Part shown: positions 36,189-44,204 of the stretch, one piece after another | Layout: each line of letters begins with the position of its first letter | How positions within the stretch are numbered: position 1 is the first letter of the stretch | From: Clostridia bacterium | GTDB taxonomy: Bacteria > Bacillota > Clostridia > Oscillospirales > CAG-272 | Assembly (NCBI GenBank): GCA_017456145.1 | Contig: JAFTJZ010000026.1 | Span: 62,001-126,000 of the forward strand | DNA length: 64,000 nt | Direction: 5' to 3' | Translations under genes and position numbers: made by a program | The notes under the pieces: model-generated | The model's input: the letters and a program-made list of their open reading frames with translations, nothing else | What the model was told of the DNA's origin: nothing | Databases searched by the model: none

Positions 36189-37682
36189 ATGCCACCCCTT
36201 CCACAAAAACATGATGCTCCCAAAGCGCACAAAGGGCGCCTTGGGATGCTGTTCCAGAATACCGCGGCTTTATCGGTCGGGCGGCTGGGGTCTAAGCTGC
36301 TGGTTTTTCTTTTTGTCCGATTTTATACCAGCGTTCTGACCGATGCTGAATACGGCACAGCAGATCTGATCACCAACCTTGCCAATTTACTCATTCCGCT
36401 GGCTTGCGCGGGGCTTTCGTCGGGCTTTTTTCGTTTTGTTGCCGAGGCAGGGAATGCAAATGACCGAAAGAAGGTTTTTAATTCAGGACTTGCTCTGCTT
36501 ATACTGACGGGTGGAGCTTTTATATGTGTTGCACCGCTTTTGTTTTTGTGGGAATATTTTTCCTCTTACGTCATTTTAGTGATTCTGTACGTTCTTGTTG
36601 CCAATGTTCATTATTTTTGCACCGAATATATCCGCGGTCTTGGATACTACAAGCTGTTTGCGTTGCAGGGTGTCCTCAACACCATGTTGAATATTCTGTT
36701 CAATCTTCTGTTTTTACTGCCGTTATCACTTGGTGTGACAGGGTACGTGCTCAGTATCATTTTGGCTGATCTTCTGGCAACTGTGTTCGTATTCCGGCAG
36801 GCGCGTCTTTGGACCGAGATTGATCTGGGACAAGCAGATCGCAAGCTGATCGGAGACATCCTTCGCTTTTGCTTGCCGCTCATTCCCGCGACGATCTGTT
36901 GGTGGTTGATCAGCGTCTCCGATCGCTACATGGTCACCTATTTCTGCGGAGAAGCGGTCAACGGTCTATATACCGCCGCTTATAAGATTCCCAATCTTTT
37001 GACGATCTGTGGAAATATTTTCATTGAGGCGTGGCAATTTTCCGCCGTGGTCGAGAACCGAAAGCGAGCTGAGCAGGAAACGTTGCAGGAGGCTGCCTTA
37101 CGCCGCCGCAGCGTGACGAGCTTTTTCAGTCGAATCTTTCGAGGCTACGCGCCACTGCTCTTTATTTTGGGCGGAGCGATGATCATGTGCTCACAGCTGT
37201 TTGCAAAATTGCTCTTTGACCCTTCGTTCTACGCTGCTTGGACTTATATTCCCGTGCTCCTTGCCGCTACGGTCTTCTCGGCGCTGGCAAACTTTTTCGG
37301 ATCGGTCTATCTGGTTGAAAAAAAGCCGAATATGTCGCTGCTGACGACGGCGATCGGTGCACTGATCAATATTCTTTTCAATTTACTGCTGATTCCTGCG
37401 ATGGGTGCAATGGGAGCGGCCATCGCCACGCTGCTCGCTTATGCGGTGCTGCTTTTGATCCGTATGATCAATGCTCGTCGCTATATTCCTTTTTTGTGTC
37501 AACCGACAAGACAGTGGATCAGTGCGGTACTGCTGGTTTTGCTCGCACTTTCCATCTCGCCGATCATTGAATCGTTTCTTCTTGGTGCGATATTGTTCTT
37601 CCTTTTGGTTCTTAATAACGCAGGTCCTCTTCTGCGTAGTGTCGAGCAATGGCTGAAAAGAAGAAAAAACACGGTAAAATAA
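36189..37682 (+). CDS. Polysaccharide flippase, MOP superfamily (Wzx/MATE-like)
   Basis: This 497-aa membrane protein has about 12-14 hydrophobic segments. Its N-terminal pattern (FQNTAALSVGRLGSKLLVFL, EYGTADLITN) is typical of lipid-linked oligosaccharide flippases in the MOP exporter superfamily. It likely flips an undecaprenyl-linked glycan; which polymer is unknown. The start at 36189 follows AAGGAGAG. It is not in an operon with sugar genes, though a glycosyltransferase lies at 8.3-9.5 kb. Confidence 0.83.
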   Translation: MPPLPQKHDAPKAHKGRLGMLFQNTAALSVGRLGSKLLVFLFVRFYTSVLTDAEYGTADLITNLANLLIPLACAGLSSGFFRFVAEAGNANDRKKVFNSGLALLILTGGAFICVAPLLFLWEYFSSYVILVILYVLVANVHYFCTEYIRGLGYYKLFALQGVLNTMLNILFNLLFLLPLSLGVTGYVLSIILADLLATVFVFRQARLWTEIDLGQADRKLIGDILRFCLPLIPATICWWLISVSDRYMVTYFCGEAVNGLYTAAYKIPNLLTICGNIFIEAWQFSAVVENRKRAEQETLQEAALRRRSVTSFFSRIFRGYAPLLFILGGAMIMCSQLFAKLLFDPSFYAAWTYIPVLLAATVFSALANFFGSVYLVEKKPNMSLLTTAIGALINILFNLLLIPAMGAMGAAIATLLAYAVLLLIRMINARRYIPFLCQPTRQWISAVLLVLLALSISPIIESFLLGAILFFLLVLNNAGPLLRSVEQWLKRRKNTVK

Positions 37683-37724
37683 GAAAAAAATTGAAAAATA
37701 TTCGAAGTTTTTTTCAAAAACCTC

Positions 37725-37753
37725 TTGCAATTTCTTGCCTTTTGTGATATAAT
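37725..37753 (+). promoter_or_regulatory. rplS promoter
   Basis: TTGCAA (37725-37730), a 17-bp spacer and TATAAT (37748-37753). Confidence 0.82.
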
Positions 37754-37763
37754 ATTCAAGCTG

Positions 37764-37828
37764 TGTGTGCTGTGATATACACGGAAAGGGTGGTCCGCTG
37801 CGGGCTCGTAAGAACACCCGGATATTAT
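37764..37828 (+). promoter_or_regulatory. Candidate ribosomal L19 mRNA leader
   Basis: The leader contains an AAGGGTGGTCCGCTGCGGGC segment and an ACACCCGG segment that can pair (GGGTG with CACCC), ending just before the GAGGAGG ribosome binding site. Firmicutes rplS genes often carry an autoregulatory leader, so this is a likely but unproven example. Confidence 0.45.
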
Positions 37829-37845
37829 GAGGAGGACTTGATAAA

Positions 37846-38187
37846 ATGGATCTGATCAAGGCTTTTACGCAAGAGCAAATGAAGGAAGAGGTTCCCGCGT
37901 TCAATATCGGTGACACGGTTCGCATCCACAACAAGATCGTTGAGGGTACGCGCGAGAGAATCCAGATGTTTGAGGGTACTGTGATCGCCAAGAACGGCGG
38001 CGGTATCTCCGAGACGTTCACTGTCAGACGTATTTCTTACGGCTGCGGCGTGGAGAAGGTTTTCCCCATCCACTCTCCTAATGTCGTTAAGGTGGACGTA
38101 ATTCGCCGCGGTAAGGTAAGACGTGCGAAGCTGTTCTACCTGCGCGACAAGGTCGGTAAGGACGCAAAGGTTAAGGAGAGAAAGTAA
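37846..38187 (+). CDS. rplS: 50S ribosomal protein L19
   Basis: The 113-aa protein has the L19 core: [82 protein letters not shown]19 sits at the 30S-50S interface. It is usually linked to trmD/rimM; here it is alone, with its own promoter and a tight terminator. The ribosome binding site is GAGGAGG. Confidence 0.98.
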   Translation: MDLIKAFTQEQMKEEVPAFNIGDTVRIHNKIVEGTRERIQMFEGTVIAKNGGGISETFTVRRISYGCGVEKVFPIHSPNVVKVDVIRRGKVRRAKLFYLRDKVGKDAKVKERK

Positions 38188-38202
38188 TCCTGACCTCAAC
38201 AG

Positions 38203-38236
38203 AAAACCACGGATCGATCGGTCTGTGGTTTTTTGT
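38203..38236 (+). terminator. rplS terminator
   Basis: AAACCAC pairs with GTGGTTT around an inner GATCGATC, followed by a long T run. Confidence 0.9.
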
Positions 38237-38318
38237 TTTTTTCTGCATACACGTGATGTAAACGGCATTTATTCTGTTTATTTCAGTGAAGGCATCCCGA
38301 TACGGAAGGAGTGATACG

Positions 38319-38873
38319 ATGGATGACCGAGAGATCGTCGCTCTGTATATGGAGCGCTGTGAACGTGCGATCCGAGAGACACAGATCAAATACGGGCGTT
38401 ATTGCCACTATATTGCGCGGCAGATCCTTGACAGCGAGGAGGATGCGGAGGAGATTGTCAACGATACTTATCTCAAGACGTGGAATACCATTCCCCCGGC
38501 GCAACCCGAGTCGCTCAAGCCATATGTAGGCATGATCAGCCGCCAGTTGGCTATCAATGAATTTGAGCGAAAACAGGCGAAAAAACGCGGAGGAGAAGTG
38601 CTGCTGGTCCTTGACGAGCTTGCAGCGTGTATTCCCGACAGAGAGAGCACCCAAATCGGCGAGAGTGTGGCCTTGCGTGATGCGTTGAACAAGTTTCTCA
38701 TGTCACTGTCGGGCAAAACACGAAACATTTTTGTGCGACGCTATTGGTACACAAGCACACTGTCTGAAATTGCTGAAGAATATGCAATGAAGGAGAGCAC
38801 GGTCGGAATGATTCTGCTGCGTACACGTGCTCGACTGAAGAAATTCTTGGAGAAGGAAGGGATTGACATATGA
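38319..38873 (+). CDS. RNA polymerase sigma factor, ECF/sigma-70 family
   Basis: The 184-aa protein has region 2 (about 20-90: YCHYIARQILDSEEDAEEIVNDTYLKTWN) and region 4 (about 125-180: LSGKTRNIFVRRYWYTSTLSEIAEEYAMKESTVG) joined by a short linker, as in ECF sigma factors. It should direct RNA polymerase to a small regulon. The start at 38319 has GGAAGGAG. It overlaps the next gene by 4 nt (ATGA), which implies translational coupling with a membrane partner. Confidence 0.9.
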   Translation: MDDREIVALYMERCERAIRETQIKYGRYCHYIARQILDSEEDAEEIVNDTYLKTWNTIPPAQPESLKPYVGMISRQLAINEFERKQAKKRGGEVLLVLDELAACIPDRESTQIGESVALRDALNKFLMSLSGKTRNIFVRRYWYTSTLSEIAEEYAMKESTVGMILLRTRARLKKFLEKEGIDI

Positions 38874-39733
38874 CTCAACTGGATATTTACAAGAGCCTTG
38901 GCGAGATCGATCCCAAGATCATCATTGCCGCAGCTCCGGAAAACAATAGAAATTACAGGCAGCGAAAGCGATGGATCGGTGTCGGTACGGCTGCGGGATT
39001 TGCGGTGCTTGTTGTCGTGGTTATGCTGATGCTGCAAAGCTTACAGCCTTCTGTCATCTCTCGACCAAGCTATGAGGCACCGTCGCTGCCGGAGGGGCCG
39101 TATGTCGGAGTCGCCGTCTCTTCCGATTGGCAGGTCTACCGCGATGCCAAGTCGTTGATCGAATACGCCGACCTGATCCTGGCAGGTCGTGTGACGGACA
39201 TCGGATTTCAGATCCTGGACACACGAACAGCTCTTCCCGCCGATGAGCAGACCCCGACATATGCCAAGATGCTGTATACGATCTACACGGTCGAGGTGCT
39301 GGAATCGTATCAAGGTGACGCGACAGACGTCATCCATGTGCGGATCATGGGAGGTATGGTGGGAGAACGAACGGAGGAACAGCTTACTCTTATGGAAAGT
39401 GAAGGAATTTCGGGGGACGGCAGAGGAATCCCCATTTTAGAAGATTACCAAAAGGTGCAGTGCAGGATCGGAGAGTCGTATCTGTTTGTACTGGCTGCGT
39501 TTGAGACCGGTGTGCCGACCATCTTGAATATCGATCAGTCGATCTATTCGCTCACAGAGCCGACCAAGGAAAATGCGGTCGGTCAAAATCCGGCAGATTA
39601 TTATGGAAAAAAAAGAGACGAGTATGGATATCCTCTGATCAGTGCCAAGGATATTATTGTTGAGTTCGGAAAAAAGGAATGGAAAGAATTTTACGAAAAG
39701 TGGAAGGAGGGTGCTTTTTCCGCTTTGAAATAA
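38870..39733 (+). CDS. Single-pass membrane protein, putative anti-sigma partner
   Basis: The 287-aa protein has a cytoplasmic N-terminal stretch of about 40 residues, one TM helix (about 43-62: GTAAGFAVLVVVVMLML) and an extracellular domain. That domain contains ADLILAGRVTDI and a YTIYTVEVLESYQGD strand. This layout, with a 4-nt overlap to an ECF sigma gene, fits an anti-sigma factor or sensor. The cytoplasmic part lacks a zinc-binding HxxxCxxC motif, so it is not a classical ZAS anti-sigma. Ligand unknown. Confidence 0.6.
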   Translation: MTQLDIYKSLGEIDPKIIIAAAPENNRNYRQRKRWIGVGTAAGFAVLVVVVMLMLQSLQPSVISRPSYEAPSLPEGPYVGVAVSSDWQVYRDAKSLIEYADLILAGRVTDIGFQILDTRTALPADEQTPTYAKMLYTIYTVEVLESYQGDATDVIHVRIMGGMVGERTEEQLTLMESEGISGDGRGIPILEDYQKVQCRIGESYLFVLAAFETGVPTILNIDQSIYSLTEPTKENAVGQNPADYYGKKRDEYGYPLISAKDIIVEFGKKEWKEFYEKWKEGAFSALK

Positions 39734-39742
39734 ACAAAATTC

Positions 39743-39771
39743 GGGGCTCTCTCACTGTGTGAGAAAGCCCC
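39743..39771. terminator. Terminator between convergent anti-sigma-like and phosphoesterase genes
   Basis: GGGGCT-CTCTCAC pairs with GTGAGAA-AGCCCC across a TGT loop. It lies 9 bp after one stop and 14 bp before the other. The T tract is poor, so efficiency is uncertain. Confidence 0.65.
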
Positions 39772-39785
39772 TTATGTGGATAGCT

Positions 39786-42251
39786 TTATTTGGTTTTCTT
39801 TTTCTTGGTCACGACCACGATCACTGCTGCACCTGCGGCGATGACAGCGGCGATGATGGGAATCAGGAAGGCGGGAGAGAAGGGCTTTTCGTCAATATTT
39901 ACAATGTCCTGCTGCGGTTTGTCTGCGCCGCAGACGGTGCATTTATCGTCATCCCCATATGTATGGGGGAGTGGCTCTCCATAGCTCTCGCCGCATGTCT
40001 CGCACACTGCTGCTGCCGTGCATGTCGCCTCGCCGCCGGTATGTCCCTCGTTGACAGTGACAAGGAGGTCTGCAATCTGATCGCCAAAGGGATCATACAC
40101 AATAACATTTTGCATTCTACCATAGCTCGGCAGGGTATATACACCGTCAACGGGCTCCATAACGACGTTGCGAACCTTGACTGTAGCGCTTGTCAGGGAA
40201 TTGACCGTAAAGGAAACGCTGTCGCAATAGGTCGCACCATCCTCAATGCCGCTGATGGAGAATTCGTTGTTGAGTGCCAGCTTGAATTGATTTTTTTCGC
40301 GGAAGGCGTAATCTTTGCTGACAGGGGAGAACCAGTTGAAGTCGATGACGTTGCCGTCCTCGGAGAAACGGAGCATCAACAGCATTCCGACGCCGCTGCG
40401 CATGGCATCGATGTCCTGTGCGTTTGCCATGATCTGGTAGACGGTATTTCCGTGCTCTCCCTTATCTTGGCGCATGACCAGATCGCCGGAATAGGTTTTA
40501 CTCCATGCGTGACCACAGATCAGCATGATGATATTTTCATGCTTTTTTAACAGCTGATTCCACAAACGATCCGCACCGACAGCGGGAGCCAGCTCGTTTT
40601 CCTCGGCAGGAGTTTTTGCGGAATCTCCTTGCATGTAGCCGTGCGTGGTGACGATGACCTTGTGGTTGGGGTGTGCGGTCACGACCTCATTTGCCCAAGA
40701 AATGGTCTTATTGTCGGGATTGTATTCGATCGCCAACACCAGATAATCGGTGTTGCCGCCCTTGAAGGTGTAGTACGTATTGTCGGATTTATCCTCATAC
40801 ATGGTGCCGCCGTAGCTGTCAAAGCTTTGGAACAGTGAAAGCGGGAAATACTTGTTGAACATGGAGGTGTCGCGTCCGGCAGGGGTATAATCATGGTTAC
40901 CATAACAGATGGAATAATCAATGCCCACCTCGGTCAGCATATCAAAGGCGTTGCGCGCATTCTGAAATTCGCTGTTGGAGCTCAGGGTATCCCCGGTGTG
41001 CCCGTTCCAGGTGACGTCGCCAAGATCAATGGCGAAAAGGATATTTTCCTTTTCCTTGTTGTCGGCGATCCACTGCGTGATGGTGTTGAGCTTATGAGGA
41101 TAAATTGCCGAAAGCTCCTGAATGTCGGGAATGACGGCGATGGAATATTCACCCGGCTCGGAGGTATAATCGCGAACCCAGTCGTAAAAATAATCGGTGT
41201 CATACGCTGCGACGGTCAGATTGTCCAGATACAGTGTGGTCTCTCCCGTGGTAACGATTTTGAAGGTGATCTTTTCGGTCAGTTCAAAAATGTATTCCTC
41301 ATCAGCCTCCATATCAGAGCACAGAACCTCGTAGGATGTCCCTAAATTCGCTTGCAGAAGGGAGGTGTCAAGCTTGCTGCTTGCCGTATTTCCGTCTTCA
41401 TCGGTCAATTGCAGCGTGATGGAGGAGACGGTTGTGGGATCGGCAACCTTGACATTGAAACAAATGGGAGTGCGGGTTGGACGAAAGATCGGCAGAGAGT
41501 AGGCGGAGGAGGTCAGGTTAATGGTTCCCTCACCGCTGATCTTCAGCGCGCCGTTTTCTGCTGCTGCGGTCGCCGTGGAGGTCCACTTTTGGGCAGCAGC
41601 CGCGGAATCAAAGGACTCCGTCAGATCCAGATTCACAGCGGGAACAATCATGATGTTATCCAACGCCATGGTGATCTCGTCGGTCAGGAAGAAATAGAAA
41701 CGCATATAATTGATGTTCGTTACATCCAGCTGACCGTTTTTGACACCACCCTCGCTGAAGGGAAGGTAGAGGGAATTCCAGCCTGCCTTGAGCTTGGCGT
41801 GCTTGTTGGGGGAGAAATTGAGCTCGATCTTGTCGCACGTTCCGCTGGATGTCAGCTCCATCTCGCAGTTGGAGGTGAAGACCGTCGGATCGGAGACGTA
41901 AAACTGCACGCGCAGCGCCAGCTCGTCATAGTCGTAATCCTCGATGCTGATCGGATTGTTTTGAAGGAAGGGTGCCTTAAATTCGATCAGCTTGCTGCCG
42001 CCGGGCGCGAGCAACGCCATTACATGGTCGCCGTCAAGATCAACCCGCTCGGCACTGCTCTGGTTGCAGGTGAGCTTATTGGGAGAGTCATCCTCGCCGT
42101 CGTAGATCAGCCAGGATTCCTCCGGCTCGATCATTTCGGGCTTTTCATACATATCATCGGGAATGTCCGGTGCGGCAGATGCCTGCAGCGGGAAAATCAT
42201 CGCTAACGGAAGCAGCGCGATGATCTGAAGAAGGGCGATGAGTCGTTTCAT
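39786..42251 (-). CDS. Large exported metallophosphoesterase with C-terminal membrane anchor
   Basis: The 821-aa protein has a signal peptide (cleavage likely after ASA, near 27), then two tandem beta-sandwich, carbohydrate-binding-like regions (about 40-360). A calcineurin-like phosphoesterase follows (about 375-640: VIPDIQE, DLGDVTWNGHTGD, YGNHDY, HGYMQ, GHAWS). Near the C-terminus is a Cys-rich segment with two CxxC pairs (CETCGE, CTVCGA), then a TM helix and a KKKKTK tail that hold it in the membrane. It probably dephosphorylates an external polymer or nucleotide. It has its own consensus promoter and a GGAGA start. Confidence 0.85.
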   Translation of the reverse strand: MKRLIALLQIIALLPLAMIFPLQASAAPDIPDDMYEKPEMIEPEESWLIYDGEDDSPNKLTCNQSSAERVDLDGDHVMALLAPGGSKLIEFKAPFLQNNPISIEDYDYDELALRVQFYVSDPTVFTSNCEMELTSSGTCDKIELNFSPNKHAKLKAGWNSLYLPFSEGGVKNGQLDVTNINYMRFYFFLTDEITMALDNIMIVPAVNLDLTESFDSAAAAQKWTSTATAAAENGALKISGEGTINLTSSAYSLPIFRPTRTPICFNVKVADPTTVSSITLQLTDEDGNTASSKLDTSLLQANLGTSYEVLCSDMEADEEYIFELTEKITFKIVTTGETTLYLDNLTVAAYDTDYFYDWVRDYTSEPGEYSIAVIPDIQELSAIYPHKLNTITQWIADNKEKENILFAIDLGDVTWNGHTGDTLSSNSEFQNARNAFDMLTEVGIDYSICYGNHDYTPAGRDTSMFNKYFPLSLFQSFDSYGGTMYEDKSDNTYYTFKGGNTDYLVLAIEYNPDNKTISWANEVVTAHPNHKVIVTTHGYMQGDSAKTPAEENELAPAVGADRLWNQLLKKHENIIMLICGHAWSKTYSGDLVMRQDKGEHGNTVYQIMANAQDIDAMRSGVGMLLMLRFSEDGNVIDFNWFSPVSKDYAFREKNQFKLALNNEFSISGIEDGATYCDSVSFTVNSLTSATVKVRNVVMEPVDGVYTLPSYGRMQNVIVYDPFGDQIADLLVTVNEGHTGGEATCTAAAVCETCGESYGEPLPHTYGDDDKCTVCGADKPQQDIVNIDEKPFSPAFLIPIIAAVIAAGAAVIVVVTKKKKTK

Positions 42252-42286
42252 GGGAGGTCTCCTTTGAGGTATTTGATAATAAAAAT

Positions 42287-42315
42287 ATTATAGCATATAA
42301 ACATTTGAAAGTCAA
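42287..42315 (-). promoter_or_regulatory. Promoter of the large phosphoesterase gene
   Basis: On the minus strand, TTGACT (42315-42310), a 17-bp spacer and TATAAT (42292-42287). Confidence 0.85.
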
Positions 42316-42382
42316 GTGTTGGTAATGAAGTTGCAAAATGCGCAATTCTATGGTGAAAAGTACGCAAATGAATACGCAAAAT

Positions 42383-44200
42383 TTAATCGGAAGCACTGTC
42401 AAACTGTGAATGGTAGAGCGTAGAGTAGAAACCGCCCTGCGCAAGAAGGGAGTCGTGATCGCCCTGCTCAATAACATTACCGTCCTTCATGACCAGAATC
42501 ATATCGGCATCACGGATGGTGGAGAGGCGATGGGCGACGATAAAGGAGGTACGTCCTTGCATCATTTTGGCAAAAGCATCGCGGATCTTGAGCTCGGTGC
42601 GGGTGTCAATGGAGGAGGTCGCCTCGTCAAGGATCAGCATGGGGGGCAGGGAGAGCATGATGCGCGTGACGCAAAGCAGCTGCTTTTGCCCCTGAGAGAG
42701 TGAGCCGCCGTCCTCACCGAGCACGGTATCATATCCCTGAGGTAAACGCTTGATGAAGTGGTGGGCGTGAGCGGCGCGCGCTGCTGCCTCGACCTCATCA
42801 TCGGTGGCATCGGGCTTACCCATGATAATGTTTTCACGAACCGTACCCGATTTGAGCCACGTTTCCTGCAGTACCATACCGTAAGATGCACGCAAGCTGT
42901 TGCGTGTGACCGTCTTGATATCATATCCGTCTACCGAAATGCAGCCGCTGTCAGTGTCGTAGAATCGCATCAGAAGGTTGATGACGGTTGTCTTTCCGCA
43001 GCCGGTCGGGCCGACGATGGCAACACGTTGCCCGGGGCGTACGGAAAGCGAAAAATCGCGGATCAAGGGACGCTCGGGGGTATAGGCGAAGGAGACCTGT
43101 GAGGCCTTGACCTGTCCGTCAACATTCTGCAGTACGGTTGCATCGAGATCAGACGATTGCACAGGCTGCTCGATCAGAGCGAAGATACGCGCGGCGCAGG
43201 CAAGTGCGTTCTGTAACTCGGTGACCACACCTGAGATCTCGTTGAAGGGCTTGGTGTATTGATTGGCATAATTCAAAAAGACGGTCAATTTTCCCACCGT
43301 CATAGCCGAGCCGACCAGCCCAAGCCCCATTGCCGACAGCGCTCCGGTCAGCGCTACGCCCGCATACACCGTAGAGTTGATAAATCTCGTAGAGGGATTG
43401 ACAAGAGAGGAATAAAAAGTTGCCCGCAGAGCGGTTTTGGAAAGACGCGTATTGATGTCGTCAAACTGTTTAAGAGCCTCATCCTCATGCGAGAATGCTT
43501 TGACGACCTTTTGATTCCCGATCATTTCCTCGATCAGTGAGGTTTGCTCACCGCGCAGCTTGGATTGATCTTGGAACATTTGATAGGTGTGCGTGGCAAT
43601 ATACCGAGCAACCAGCAGAGAGAGCGGAGTGAGTACGACGACAACGGCAGTGATGCTTACATCGATGGTCAGCATAAAGATCAGCGTGCCGAGGATGGTC
43701 AAAACACCCGTAAAGAGCTGAGAAAAGCCCAAGAGCAGACCGTCCGCAAACTGATCTACATCGGCAATGACACGGCTGACAGTATCACCAATCGGAGATC
43801 TGTCCAAATAAGAGAGCGGCAACTTCTGGATGTGGTGAAACGCCTCGCTGCGTACGTCACGAATGACATCGTAGGTGATCTTATTGTTTATCGTATTGAG
43901 CAGCCACTGCAGCACGCCGATCAGAATTGCGCAGACCGCAGCGCGCAGCAACAAAGGAATCATGCCCGTAAAGTTCACGTTTCCCTCGACGATCAGGTCA
44001 ATGGCATCTCCCAAGATGATGGGGATATACAAAGTCAGCCCTACGACGGCCGCAGCGAAGAGCAGGGAAAAGATAAAATGAATCCAATACCGACGCAGAT
44101 AACGAAGAACGCGGCGCAGTGTAGCCAAGCTTTCGCCCAGTGTCTGCTTTTTCTTTTTGGGAGGAGCTTGTTTGATTTTTTTTCTTTGCTTGGTACTCAT
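42383..44200 (-). CDS. ABC exporter half-transporter (canonical ATP site)
   Basis: The 605-aa protein has a Lys-rich N-terminus, six TM segments (about 50-350) and a C-terminal ATPase with Walker A GPTGCGKTT, signature LSQGQKQL, Walker B MLILDEATSS with catalytic Glu, and the switch His in VAHRLST. The start at 44200 has GGAGGAGG lying in the end of the partner gene, 4 bp after its stop. A longer frame to 44461 overlaps the partner and was rejected. With the upstream half it forms a heterodimeric exporter for lipids or drugs. Confidence 0.92.
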   Translation of the reverse strand: MSTKQRKKIKQAPPKKKKQTLGESLATLRRVLRYLRRYWIHFIFSLLFAAAVVGLTLYIPIILGDAIDLIVEGNVNFTGMIPLLLRAAVCAILIGVLQWLLNTINNKITYDVIRDVRSEAFHHIQKLPLSYLDRSPIGDTVSRVIADVDQFADGLLLGFSQLFTGVLTILGTLIFMLTIDVSITAVVVVLTPLSLLVARYIATHTYQMFQDQSKLRGEQTSLIEEMIGNQKVVKAFSHEDEALKQFDDINTRLSKTALRATFYSSLVNPSTRFINSTVYAGVALTGALSAMGLGLVGSAMTVGKLTVFLNYANQYTKPFNEISGVVTELQNALACAARIFALIEQPVQSSDLDATVLQNVDGQVKASQVSFAYTPERPLIRDFSLSVRPGQRVAIVGPTGCGKTTVINLLMRFYDTDSGCISVDGYDIKTVTRNSLRASYGMVLQETWLKSGTVRENIIMGKPDATDDEVEAAARAAHAHHFIKRLPQGYDTVLGEDGGSLSQGQKQLLCVTRIMLSLPPMLILDEATSSIDTRTELKIRDAFAKMMQGRTSFIVAHRLSTIRDADMILVMKDGNVIEQGDHDSLLAQGGFYSTLYHSQFDSASD

Positions 44201-44204
44201 GTGC

